Positions 31,540-41,669 of a DNA stretch of 64,000 nucleotides are shown here, piece by piece. Positions within the stretch are counted from its first letter, which is position 1, and the number at the start of each line of letters is the position of its first letter. Made by a program: the position numbers and the translations under genes. The stretch is from Agapetus fuscipes (lineage: Eukaryota; Arthropoda; Insecta; Trichoptera; Glossosomatidae): positions 17,484,001-17,548,000 of the forward strand of contig OX637339.1 in the NCBI GenBank assembly GCA_951799405.1, given 5' to 3'. The notes beneath the pieces were generated by a model that was not told the DNA's origin, did not search any database, and worked only from the letters and a program-made list of their open reading frames with translations.

Positions 31540-31608
31540 ACCGGCCCGGCCGGATGCGAACCGACGATCGCCTTTACTCAGTTTTTACCACTCGACCATC
31601 ATCGGGGG
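31540..31608 (-). repeat. tRNA-like SINE head
   Basis: On the minus strand GATGGTCGAGTGGTAAAAAC (A-box region) and CGTCGGTTCGCATCCGG (B box) are spaced as in a tRNA. The rest of the element was not delimited. Confidence 0.4.
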
Positions 31609-31609
31609 G

Positions 31610-32097
31610 ACCTCGATCAAACCGTGATAGTAAGTTAGTTGTAAGTAGGCTTTTGAAATGTGTAAAACCATTCCATACCACATTATTTTTGCTTCAATTT
31701 GAACCAAGCTACCGGATTGTTTTCAGGGCTAGATATGTTATTTTCTCCTCATAGTTTTAACATCTCTTATTATTTCAAAAAGCAAAAAATGTGCTCCAAC
31801 AGAATATCCTCAATTTTATATAACAAAAAAAAAATGTAGAGAAACTGTATAGACTTTGGACTTGAATTTATTTAATAAAATTAGCATTCAATTGTGTCGG
31901 CATAATTTTGAATGAAGATTTTTTTCTCGGCAAGCAAACTTCACACTTGTATGGGGCTATAGTCCTTAGCAACCAATAACAAAATTATTGTATGAATTAT
32001 CTCAAACCCCCGATCGGGTGAAGTCACAATTTTGTCTATATCAATTCATGTGCGAAATCCATGCATTCATTTAACACATAATTTCTACTTACCTATT
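31610..32097. other. No feature recognised
   Basis: This is AT-rich DNA without a coding or repeat signal that I can name. Confidence 0.4.
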
Positions 32098-32200
32098 TAT
32101 AATCTAAGTAGCAACGATATATTAACATTGAAGACTCAAATTAAATGCAGACACGTGTAAGTTCACGCTTAAACTTACAGCATGTGTAGAAACAAAACAA
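32098..32200 (-). repeat. Family C repeat, 3' part
   Basis: TAATCTAAGTAGCAACGATA to CAGCATGTGTAGAAAC is present, with an internal deletion. Confidence 0.6.
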
Positions 32201-32950
32201 GAACGAAAATCTCGAACAAGAATTATGAAATATATTAGGAACCAGACTTCTAAATGACCATCAAAAATATCATGGCAATGATAAATTTGAATGTATAAAA
32301 TTTGCATACTTCTTTCATTTCATACAGATGCAAAACGTTTTTATAAAAGTTCTTCGATATTTCATCTTTTTCATAAAAAAGGGGAGTAGATATTATTCAT
32401 TGTTTTCTATTCTTCTTGTTGCTTCCTAGTCTTCGCATTAATATGTATATATATATCCCTTATCTTTATAAAATGCAACGGCCTCCCCATACAAAATAGT
32501 TGTGCGTTAATGGCATTCAAACTGAAGAACTCCTAAACAGATGCACGTCATATTCACAACAAATATTGTTCAGGACTTGGGATGTGCTTCCTCATCATTA
32601 GTAGATTTTAAATTGTTGTTTTTTAAATAAATAAACATGATCAATCACAACACCTTTTTATGTAAAACCTATGCGAGAAACAAAACTCATTTTGACATTC
32701 GAATTTCAAATAAATTTCCAGCACTTCAACATAGGCTTCAAAGTTGCCATCGTTGCCATTGCCAAGTCGATTCTTTTTCGGTTGAATTCCGTTGAGTACC
32801 TACCTATATTCTTTATTTATTTCAAAATTATACTTCAACCAGTTATAACATGTATTTTTTATAAATAATGACGATCGATTCGGTCAACTTTTTATATGAA
32901 ACCGTACTTATTGCGGCATTTAATTTTTTTAAAGTATTATTTTACAATAT
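32201..32950. other. No feature recognised
   Basis: AT-rich; only short ORFs without family resemblance. Confidence 0.4.
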
Positions 32951-34805
32951 ACAATCTAAGTTGCATAGACGCATTAACATTTATAATTCATATTCAATGC
33001 ACTCCTCTTCGGAGACACGAGTGAGTTTGCGCTTACAAATGCTGCATGTGTATTTACAAATAAAAATTTCAGCCTCTCATGACCATAAGCCCTGCAACTT
33101 TTGCTGACCTTTTCAGAAACAGGGGACACATTTGTTAAGTGAACCCATTTATGCGATATGGGTGGTAAGCCTCATACTAACCCTTAAGTCAAGGAATTTG
33201 AGTTTGAAAAATCCTTAAACAACGGTAATTCTTAATTTATAATCTAAAGTTGCAAAAAAAGTTATTTGATGATTCAAATTGAATGCACGCCCACAAACTG
33301 GCAAATGTCATTTCACGCTAACATATAGTTGTGGCGCTTGATTTATTTTAAATATTAGAATATATAATCTAAGTTGCACAGATACAATAACTTTTATAAT
33401 TCATACTCAATGCATGCCCCCCTGGAGACACGAGTGGGTACGCGCTTATTAATGCTGCATGTGAACTTACAAATTAAAATTAAGGCCTCTAATGAACATA
33501 AGCCCTGCAACTTTGGCCAACCTTTTCAAAAACAGGGGGAACATTTGTCAAGTGAACCATTTTTTTCGATATGGGTATTCAAGCTCATACTTACCTATCC
33601 GTCAAGGATTTGAGTTTGAAAAATCCTTCAACAACGTTAAATTTAATTTATAATCTAAAGTTGCAAAAAAAGTTATTTGATGATTCAAATTGAATGCACG
33701 CCCACAAACTGGCAAATGTCATTTCACGCTAACATATAGTTGTGGCGCTTGATTTTTTTTAAATATTAGAATATATAATCTAAGTTGCACAGACACAATA
33801 ACTTTTATAATTCATATTCAATGCATGCCCCCCTGGAGACACGAGTGGGTTCGCACTTATAAATGCTGCATGTGAACTTACAAATTAAAATTAAGGCCTC
33901 TAATGAACATAAGCCCTGCAACTTTTGCCAACCTTTTCAAAAACAGGGGAAACATTTGTCAAGTGAACCATTTTTTGCGATATGGGTATTCAGACTCATA
34001 CTTACCTATAAGTAAAGGATTTGAGTTTGAAAAATCCTTCAACAACGTTAAATTTAATTTATAATCTAAAGTTGCAAAAAAAGTTATTTGATGATTCAAA
34101 TTGAATGCACGCCCACAAACTGGCAAATGTCATTTCACGCTAACATTTAATTGTGGCACTTGATGTTTTTAATTTTAGAATATAAATCTAAGTTGCATAC
34201 ATACATTTTATAATTCATATTCAATGCATGCCCCCAAGCAGACATGAGTGACTTTGCGCTTACAAATGCTGCATGTGTAATTACAAATAAAAATTTCAGC
34301 CTCTCATAACCATAAGCCATGCAACTTTTGCCGACCTATTCAGAAACAGGGGGAACATTAGTTAAGTGAACCCATTTATGCGATATGGGTGGTAAGCCTC
34401 ATACTAACCCTTAGGTCAAGGAGTTTGGGTTTGAAAAATCCTTAAACAACGGTTATCTTAATTTATAATCTTAAGTTGCAAAAAGAGTTTTGATGATTCA
34501 AATACAATGCACACCCACAAGCTGGCAAATGTTCTTTCACGCTAACATATAATTGTGGCACTTGATGTTTTTAATTTTAGAATATAAATCTAAGTTGCAT
34601 ACATACATTTTATAATTCATATTGAATGCATGCCCCCAAGCAGACATGAGTGAGTTTGCGCTTACAAACGCTGCATGTGTAATTACAAATAAAAATTTCA
34701 GCCTCTCTTGACCATAAGCCCTGCAATTTTGCCGACCTTTTCAGGAACAGAGAAACATTCCTTCAGTGAACATTTTTTTAGGTATGGGAGGTCAGCCTCA
34801 TACCT
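32951..34805 (-). repeat. Tandem array of family C-related units (period about 410 bp)
   Basis: Full units start near 32951, 33366, 33776, 34186 and 34592. Each has a complete family C-like part plus a second diverged 3' piece (TAATCTAAAGTTGCAAAAAA, GCACGCCCACAAACTGGC). Units 2 and 3 are almost identical, so the array grew recently by unequal exchange or replication slippage. A Helitron-like end follows at 34995. Confidence 0.8.
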
Positions 34806-34995
34806 CATGCTTCATACAAGATACTCAGAACATGAAAGAACTAAATAACCCTTTTACCGCAATTTTTTTTTCAAATTACTTCTTAAAGCATTTAATTACT
34901 ATGAAGGAGGTGTGAGGAAAAATTATTGCGAAGCCAGACTTACACTGCCCGAAGGGCCTAGCAGACAACCGTGCGCAGCACGGTCAGTCTGCTAG
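34806..34995 (+). mobile_element. Possible Helitron 3' end
   Basis: CCGTGC-gca-GCACGG hairpin (34969-34983) lies 8 bases before CTAG (34992-34995), followed by T and a TA microsatellite (34996-35058). This is the known Helitron 3' layout. No 5' end was identified. Confidence 0.45.
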
Positions 34996-35084
34996 TATAT
35001 ATATATATGTTGATATATATATCCAGAATATATATATATATATATACATATATATATACAAAGATAATTTATTTATAAGGTACA

Positions 35085-35165
35085 CATACTTGAAGAGCGC
35101 CGTTTTGTGTATGTGTCACACCTCAAGGGCCCTCTCAAATCACGGATAAGATTTTTTGTAAAGAT
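35085..35165 (-). repeat. CR1/L2-like LINE, 3' end
   Basis: GAGCGCCGTTTTGTGTATGT, CACACCTCAAGGGCCCTC and CACGGATAAGATTTT match the LINE end at 44640-44700, reversed. Confidence 0.65.
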
Positions 35166-35579
35166 GCATCTATAAAACATGCAAGCAATTACATAATTAT
35201 TACAGATTAATATATTCTATAAAATTGAATTGAATATATTTATAATTCGACACATACAAGAAAGTTAACTAACCGTGAAATTTTATTCAACTTACTACTT
35301 AACAGCTGTCTGAAAACACTTGCACACTATCTCCGTCTGCAGCCAACACAGATAATTTCAAGTCGATACGACATCCTTTTCTCTCCTATCAAGTTGAATT
35401 TATAATTTCTTTGGAGTGAATGCGATGCAAGATGGACTTGAACAAGGACAGTGCGTACAGATATGTATGAAGAGAATATTAATTTTTTTTCAACATTGTA
35501 GGAAAACATGTTGCAAAAATGTTGTAAGTAAAATATTTCAATAATTTGTATTTTTAATTGACTGGGAAAAGCATATTAT
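35166..35579. other. No feature recognised
   Basis: AT-rich flank of the LTR element, without a supported gene. Confidence 0.4.
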
Positions 35580-36038
35580 TGTTACGAAATTAGGGTTCAA
35601 TTGTCTTCAAATTAAAACTACACAGGTCTTCTTCAACAGTTATTTATTTTACACAGTTACAAAATTTATTTTCACACTACTTTCTCGATTATTCCATTGG
35701 TTTCGGTTCACTGATCAGATGGCTTCGATGTGTTTGTTAGTCGCTATGATATCGCCATTCGCACCTTTATACTCTTCAGAGCAGTATGATCCAGAACTAA
35801 AGTCGCCAGACGGTTCCAGAGTAATTATTACTTCTCGACGCTTCACGTACTACCTAGAGATACAACCAAAATCCTACCTACAAATGTAATACAGAATTCC
35901 TATAATTATAACAAGTACCTACTTAGCCTAGAGAATTCTACACTTATACACAATTATCGATCCTACCTACCTATACCTATGAGGACTCTTATAACTATAA
36001 CTACCCATACTTATTTCAATATTTATATTTACATAACA
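35580..36038 (-). repeat. 3' LTR of the gypsy element
   Basis: On the minus strand it runs TGTTATGTAAATATAAAT to TAATTTCGTAACA, giving TG...CA ends and 459 bases. Its inner border touches the polypurine tract. The outer border is set by the TGTTACG/CGTAACA end only, because no second LTR is available for comparison. Confidence 0.7.
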
Positions 36039-36051
36039 CTACCCCCCACCT
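36039..36051 (-). promoter_or_regulatory. Polypurine tract of the gypsy element
   Basis: The minus strand reads AGGTGGGGGGTAG immediately before the LTR. This is the expected primer site for second-strand synthesis. Confidence 0.7.
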
Positions 36052-37568
36052 AGACTGTTTCGTCCCGGAACAGTCTTGACTCTGTGTAGGTAGGGGCATG
36101 CTGATCCACGTCGACACCCTGTGGTCAGGAAGAAGTGGCAGTCCACGGATTTCTCCCCACTGGCTCTCGGCTGCGCTTGCTCGCAGCACACCATGACGCT
36201 GATGCCGACTCCCGAGAACACTGCTTCAATCATACTCCGGATTATCCGCCAGTCTCGATTAGCGCGGCCGCCACCCATCTTCGGTATTGCCAGACGCGCC
36301 TGCTGATCCTCCAACATGTAGTCACGCAGCTCAACAAGGCCGTCCCACAATGCCTTGTAGTCCTCTTCCAGGTTGCTGGAATCCGGGACAACCAGGCAGT
36401 ATGCTTGTTGACGCCCCTTCGGTAGTCTCAGAGCTCTTCCTTGCGGGCTGCTCGAGGGTTGCGGTTCTCCGAATTTGTATCGCAAGACCCGTGCAATTCC
36501 TCTAGACATATCTAGATCTTCCGGTACACTGCATGCCAGTGTGTGGTCCCTAGTGACCTCAAATAAGTCCTTGTGGACTTCTGTGGTCACTCCATGGCGA
36601 AACTTCTGCCCTGCCTTCGCGTTCTCCCAAAACGTCTCAAAGGCTGGTGATCTTTCGGATGCGACGCACTGTCGTCCTTTTTGGGCTGGTTGGTCATCAT
36701 TATCGCCTAGGTATGGTGAGAGGCGATTGTAGTGCACGACCCTTGGTTTTCCGTTTGGTCTCTTTTTTATGCGGTAGACCACATCGTTGATGCGCTCCAA
36801 GATCTCGTACGGCCCGTCCCAGGAACGCTGAAGTTTCGGACAGTATCCTTGGCGCCTCTTGAGGTCAAAAAGCCACACCCAGTCACCAGCTTTGTACCCC
36901 ATGCTGTCAGCTCTGGTGTCATAGCGCTCCTTCATTTGATCGCTGGCTTCCCCGATGTTCATGCGGACCTGATCATGGATGTCATCCAGCCTCCTGCGAA
37001 GGTCTGTCACATAGTCTTCTCCGGCTAGGTCTTCACCTGGTTTGCAGCCAAATTTGAGATCACAAGGAAGTCGCATTTCTCGCCCAAACAGTATGCTGCT
37101 GGGAGTCTTCTTCGTCGTTTCCTGAACAGCCGACCGGTAAGCCAATAAGAACAAAGGCAGATGTCGGTCCCAGTCCCGCTGATGGCTGGACACTACTTTG
37201 GCTAAGTACCTCCCCACGGTACGGTTCATCCTTTCCACCATTCCATCAGACTGTGGATGTAGCGCAGTGGTCCTGGTCTTGTAGATCCCTAGCCGCTCAC
37301 ACATTTGCTGGAAGATAGCAGCTTCAAAGTTCCTTCCCTGATCAGAATGTAATTCCAGGGGTACGCCAAACCTGCTGATAAATTCGGTAACTAGAACTTC
37401 AGTCACGGTTACGGCCTCTTGGTTAGGGATTGAGTAAGCTTCCACCCACTTGCTGAAGTAATCCATCACCACCATGATGTACTTGTTACCCTTCTCAGTT
37501 GTAGGAAATGGGCCAGCTATGTCGATGGCAATTCTTTCAAAGGGGCTGCCAACATTGTACTGACGCAT
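36042..37568 (-). CDS. Gypsy pol, 3' part: integrase core, GPY module, macro-like domain, CCCH zinc finger
   Basis: This 509-residue open frame is in the same frame as 37659-40292 and separated from it by one stop. The integrase core has D16, D76 (HSDQG) and E112 (VERMNRT) with 35 residues between the last two, the DD35E pattern. A GPY module lies at about 228-290 (SWDGPYEILE). Residues about 330-462 resemble a macro domain: DLFEVTRDHTLACSVPEDLD, MSRGIARVLRYKFG, AYCLVVP, LAIPKMGGG and a final hydrophobic ISVMVC strand. The order and spacing fit the OARD1/TARG1-like branch, which binds ADP-ribose. The loop that carries the catalytic Asp in that branch reads GGGRA here, so hydrolase activity is doubtful. 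Residues 477-495 form C-x7-C-x5-C-x3-H, a CCCH zinc finger. The first Met is not a true start; the frame belongs to the polyprotein. Confidence 0.85.
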
Positions 37569-37658
37569 TGGTGCTCGCCTTTTCCTTTGCGGTCCATTGG
37601 CCGTTGCACAGGTTACACATTTTCGACACCAATCTTTGACGTCTTCGCTGCAGTTGAT

Positions 37659-40292
37659 TCAGTAAAATCGCTCTTTCACTTTCTCCAGCGTCTTCTTAAC
37701 GCCTAGATGTCCTCCAGAAGTTCCTCCATGCAGCAGTCCAAGGATTTCCGGTACTCGGCTCCTCGGAACGAGGGTTTGCTTTCTTCTAAGTGTGCCGTCT
37801 TCCTTCTCGATCTTTCGTTTCAGAAACCCTCCTTCTATCACTATGGATCCCCATTGAGCCCAATAAGCCTTGACAGTTGGTGATAAGGGGGCGAGTTTTT
37901 CCCAGGTTGGCCTTTCTCCTTCTCGCGCCCATTCCATCACATACTTCAAGTCCGGATCATTCAGTTGGTCTTGCGCCAATTTTTCATCTTGCCAGTCCTC
38001 ATCTTCGGTGGTCGTCCTTTGGACAATTGCTACCTTGTCCTCCATCTTGCTGCAATGTTTGCAGTCACTGGCGCATGGTCGTCTGGATAATGCATCCGCA
38101 TTTCGATGAAGCGTGCCAAGTCTATGTTCGGAGTCATAATCATACTCCTGGAGCCTTTCAATCCATCTAGCCACTTGCCCTTCTGGGTTTTTGAATTTCA
38201 GAAGCCAAACCAGTGCAGCATGATCAGTCCGTAGTGTGAATTTTCTCCCGTACAAGTATTTGCGGAAGTGTTCCACTGATTTTATCACGGCAAGAAGCTC
38301 TCGTCTGGTCACGCAATAATTTCGTTCTGGCTTGGAAAGCACTTTACTGAAGTAACCCAGAACAGTCTCATGCCCATCCTGTATTTGGGAAAGGACGCCT
38401 CCTATCCCCACATTACTAGCGTCGGTATCCAGGATGAACTTTCCATCTTTTCGTGGGTAGCTCAAGATGGGGGCACTTGTTAATCTTCCCTTAAGCTCTT
38501 CAAATGCTTGTGCGCAGGAATCACTCCAATGGAAGCGAGTGTTTTCTTCCGTAAGCTTGGTGAGCGGTTTTGCAATGTCCGCAAATCTTGGCACAAACCT
38601 CCTGTAATAAGTGCACAGCCCCAGGAAACTCCTAGTTTCATGTTTGTCCTTCAGCACGGGCCAGTCTCTTACTGCCTTGATTTTGGCAGGGTCAACTTCA
38701 ACTCCACGTTGAGAAACTATGTGTCCCAGGTAATTTACTTGTTTCTTGAACAGGTTACACTTTTTCGGGTTGAGCTTCAGTCCAGCGTCTTGTAGTCGCC
38801 CGAAAACTTGCTCCAGATTTCTCAACTGATGGTTGAAGTCCTTTCCCAGGATGATCATGTCATCCAAGTATACCAGGCAGGTTTCCCATGACAGTCCTCG
38901 CAGCACATTCTCCATCAGCCTTTCAAACGTGGCGGGGGCATTGCATAAGCCAAATGGCATCACGGTGAACTGCCAAAGTCCAGATCCAGTCGAGAATGCA
39001 GTTTTCTCCTTATCTTTGGCATCCAATTCAACTTGCCAGTAGCCACTTTTCAGGTCCAATGTGGAAAAAATGGTGCATCCTGCCAAGGTGTCGTCAATCC
39101 TTGGCAGAGGGTAACTATCCTTTTTCGTAACATCGTTGAGCAGTCTGTAGTCCACACAAAATCTCGTGGTACCATCCTTCTTTTTCACCAGTACCACCGG
39201 GGATGTCCAAGGGCTACTTGATGGTTCTATGATGCCATCCTTGCTCATGTCTTTGATGATCTTGTCAGCTTCTTCCCGCTTTGCAAAGGGTTGTCTTCTT
39301 GGAGCCTGTTTTATTGGTCTCGCTTCTCCGGTGTCTATGCTATGTCGCACTACCTTGGTTCTTCCCAGACGGCCATTAGAGTCCTCGAAAATGTTCTGGT
39401 AGCGGCAGATCAAACTCCTCACTCTCCGTTTGTTTTCCTCGGTTAGACCTTGGGAAGCGTCGTGGACCAGGGCTTCCAATTGTGTTGACAATTTGTTTCC
39501 TTCGCATGACATGTTTGTCATCTGTTGCACAATGGAAGTTATCCTCTCACATCTGCCCAAAACAAAACCTTCATTCATTTTAACTGGGTAGCTGTTCACA
39601 TTCATGATCTTGACAGGAATGGTCTCCTTTGCGCGAATCACTGTTCTTGCCACCATGACTCCTTTGTTAACATTGTCCATGTTCTCCGGTTCTATCATAC
39701 AGATTTGGTCATTTGTACTACTGGAATCCAGGCGGGCACTCACTATCATCTCGGATCGCCCCTTCACTTCGGTATTCTTGGCTAGGATAACACGTGCAGC
39801 CAGTTCTTTCCGTCTTTGCAGGATGACTTCTTCATTTCCAATTTTAATGGACCCTTTCTTTAAATTTAAACTGCACCCAAATCTGTCCAGTATGTCCATT
39901 CCCAATATAACGTCTTCTTCAATGTTGGCCACCAACGTCCGATGATCAAAAGTGGTGCTGCCAATTTGGAAGGTGGCAATCGTCTCCCCATACACCTGTG
40001 CTGACTCTCCCGTGGCGGTGTGCAGAGACCACTTTGTTGGTGCAATCTGCTTACCTCGTGCCACTATGTCGCGTCTCAGAATTGTCCTGGTTGCTCCCGT
40101 GTCCACCAGTAGTTCACGAGTTACTCCATCTATTATGCCATTGATAAAAATGCTGCTGGCTTTTCCTCTCACGGTTGCGACAGTAGCAGCAGATTTCAGG
40201 GCCTCTCCAGCGTGGGTCAACGGTTGCCCCTTCCCATTAACCCTTTCTAGTTTTCCGCAGCCTGTTTTCTGGGTTTCTGAGGCTTGGGACAC
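37659..40292 (-). CDS. Gypsy pol, 5' part: protease, reverse transcriptase, RNase H, integrase zinc finger
   Basis: The 877 codons have a protease motif LLVDTGATRT (D64), reverse transcriptase from about 350 to 530 with VLVKKKDGTTRFCVDYR, MPFGLCNAPATFERLM and YLDD (475-478), and RNase H with ILDTDASNVG (D622, D624), E665 and RTDHAALVW. The start of the integrase His-Cys finger (GGHLGVKKTLEKVKERFY) ends at a TGA, 37659-37661. Downstream of the stop the same frame stays open, so a single substitution breaks pol. The frame overlaps gag by 46 bases in the -1 frame, implying -1 frameshifting; I saw no canonical slippery heptamer. The sequence is otherwise intact, which points to a young copy. Confidence 0.9.
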   Translation of the reverse strand: MSQASETQKTGCGKLERVNGKGQPLTHAGEALKSAATVATVRGKASSIFINGIIDGVTRELLVDTGATRTILRRDIVARGKQIAPTKWSLHTATGESAQVYGETIATFQIGSTTFDHRTLVANIEEDVILGMDILDRFGCSLNLKKGSIKIGNEEVILQRRKELAARVILAKNTEVKGRSEMIVSARLDSSSTNDQICMIEPENMDNVNKGVMVARTVIRAKETIPVKIMNVNSYPVKMNEGFVLGRCERITSIVQQMTNMSCEGNKLSTQLEALVHDASQGLTEENKRRVRSLICRYQNIFEDSNGRLGRTKVVRHSIDTGEARPIKQAPRRQPFAKREEADKIIKDMSKDGIIEPSSSPWTSPVVLVKKKDGTTRFCVDYRLLNDVTKKDSYPLPRIDDTLAGCTIFSTLDLKSGYWQVELDAKDKEKTAFSTGSGLWQFTVMPFGLCNAPATFERLMENVLRGLSWETCLVYLDDMIILGKDFNHQLRNLEQVFGRLQDAGLKLNPKKCNLFKKQVNYLGHIVSQRGVEVDPAKIKAVRDWPVLKDKHETRSFLGLCTYYRRFVPRFADIAKPLTKLTEENTRFHWSDSCAQAFEELKGRLTSAPILSYPRKDGKFILDTDASNVGIGGVLSQIQDGHETVLGYFSKVLSKPERNYCVTRRELLAVIKSVEHFRKYLYGRKFTLRTDHAALVWLLKFKNPEGQVARWIERLQEYDYDSEHRLGTLHRNADALSRRPCASDCKHCSKMEDKVAIVQRTTTEDEDWQDEKLAQDQLNDPDLKYVMEWAREGERPTWEKLAPLSPTVKAYWAQWGSIVIEGGFLKRKIEKEDGTLRRKQTLVPRSRVPEILGLLHGGTSGGHLGVKKTLEKVKERFY

Positions 40293-41143
40293 TTGGTGCT
40301 AAGGTGGCCCAGCTGTCCGCAGTTCCAGCAGCGTGGGTCTCGTCTTCGAGGTCTCAGACGTTCCAGCACTTTTTCAATTAGCTCCTCGGTTGTAAGTAGC
40401 TTGACCTCCTCTGCCTCGACTGCACGAACCCTGGCGTGGCCCCTGATGGACTGTTTGACAGCCTCAAACTCGAGAGCTTGGCTGAGCGCCTCGTTCAAAG
40501 CCTTGGGATGGGCCAGTTTTACGGCTTGTTGCGTCTCCCATTCCCGCAATCCATTTAGGAACTTGTCCACTGCCAAGCTCTCACAGATGTCGTCGGAGGC
40601 TGTCGGGTAAGCGTCTCGTACCAGGCGGGCGATGTCCATTTCAAACTCCTGGAGGCTCTCGTTGGGCTTCTGCACCCTTGTGTTCAGCTGCGACTTGTAC
40701 AGCTGCTCCAGGCATTTGTGGCCATAGCGCATATCCAAGCGCTGCTTCAGCTGCCCAAAGTCACCACGGTTGTCCAGGGGTATGGCCTGCAGAACCCTGA
40801 GAGCGTCTCCTCGGAGCGACAGGCTGAGAACCGAAGCCTTCTTCTGCTGGCTCCAGGCTCCCATCATGGCAGCCGTCTCAAAGAGGGTCAAATACTCCTC
40901 CCACGACGTCTTCCCGTCGAAGGTCGGAAGGTTGTGCTTCGACAGCGAAGGGTCGTCATCCCCTCTAGTGACCCTGGTTGGAGTTGAGCATCCCTGGTCG
41001 GTCTCGTCGTGAAGGCCGTCTTTGGGGGATATTCTGGTGGACTCCATCTGGCACTTGTCAGCCAGCTCGGCACGCAGACGGTCCTCCAGGCTTGATATAC
41101 GAGTCTCCATTTCCCCCTTCAGGGCTGTCATCTTCTCTTCCAT
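40247..41143 (-). CDS. Gypsy gag polyprotein
   Basis: The 298 residues encode the structural protein that assembles the particle and binds element RNA. The N-terminus (1-32) is heptad-like and charged, a probable coiled coil. Residues about 80-220 carry the gag core of Ty3/gypsy elements (WEEYLTLFETAAMMGAWSQQ, LQEFEMDIARLVRDAYP). A CCHC knuckle CWNCGQLGHLSTKC lies at 272-285. The ATG at 41143 is the first in the frame and gives a normal length. It ends at TAG 40247-40249, inside the start of the pol frame. Confidence 0.9.
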   Translation of the reverse strand: MEEKMTALKGEMETRISSLEDRLRAELADKCQMESTRISPKDGLHDETDQGCSTPTRVTRGDDDPSLSKHNLPTFDGKTSWEEYLTLFETAAMMGAWSQQKKASVLSLSLRGDALRVLQAIPLDNRGDFGQLKQRLDMRYGHKCLEQLYKSQLNTRVQKPNESLQEFEMDIARLVRDAYPTASDDICESLAVDKFLNGLREWETQQAVKLAHPKALNEALSQALEFEAVKQSIRGHARVRAVEAEEVKLLTTEELIEKVLERLRPRRRDPRCWNCGQLGHLSTKCPKPQKPRKQAAEN

Positions 41144-41239
41144 GTTAATATGCTAATTGTTAATATGCAGGTTTTTATACTGAAAACGGAAGTAATTTCT
41201 TACATGGTTTTATTGCCTATTGAAAAAATAAGGTATGAC

Positions 41240-41655
41240 TCTGGAGGAAATGAAAGAAGTGTGTAAGGACAGAAAGAAGTGGCGGTTGATCTGTGATGTT
41301 GGCGGCTAGGGTTTTTAAAATTAGAATTTGTTTTCTGTTAGTTTTTGATGTCCATACATCTTATAATTTGTTGATATTAAAAATGTAATTTGTTGTGTAT
41401 GTTCCTTGTCTTTTAGGTTGGTATGCGGCTGACCACCCATGCTGTAGAAAATGGTTCACTTTGCCAATGTCACCCCTGTTTCAGGGAAGGTCGGCAGGAG
41501 TTGCAGGGTGTATGTTCATTTGAGATTCGGGTTTTTATATAGTAGGACCACATGCGCCATGTCTTTAAGCGCGAACTTATACGTGCCTGTTTGTGAAAAT
41601 ACATATAATGTGAATCTCTAATGTTACATATATTTTGCAACTTAAAATAGATTAG
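41240..41655 (+). mobile_element. RTE-like LINE 3' end continuing into family C (reference copy)
   Basis: At 41237-41312 the + frame reads MTLEEMKEVCKDRKKWRLIC and then DVGG and a stop. After a roughly 90-base spacer (GATGTCCATACATC, AATGTAATTTGTTGTGTATG) comes family C, 41400-41655. The same order occurs at 23305, 57655 and, reversed, at 51352-51785 and 42776-43050. Family C is therefore best explained as the 3' UTR of this LINE or a SINE that took it over. Confidence 0.7.
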
Positions 41656-41669
41656 ATTGACATCAGTGT

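Larger units (their letters stand above)
35580..41235 (-). mobile_element. Ty3/gypsy LTR retrotransposon, 5' LTR missing
   Basis: In minus orientation the order is leader, gag, pol (protease, RT, RNase H, integrase, GPY module, macro-like domain, CCCH finger), polypurine tract and 3' LTR. This domain order is that of Ty3/gypsy. No LTR or primer-binding site is seen before gag: RTE-like LINE sequence begins on the right at 41240. The element is therefore truncated or rearranged at its 5' end. No envelope gene was seen. Confidence 0.85.

Noticed and set aside
36121..41012. Plus-strand ORFs opposite gag and pol
   Set aside because: They are antisense shadows of the well-supported minus-strand retrotransposon genes.
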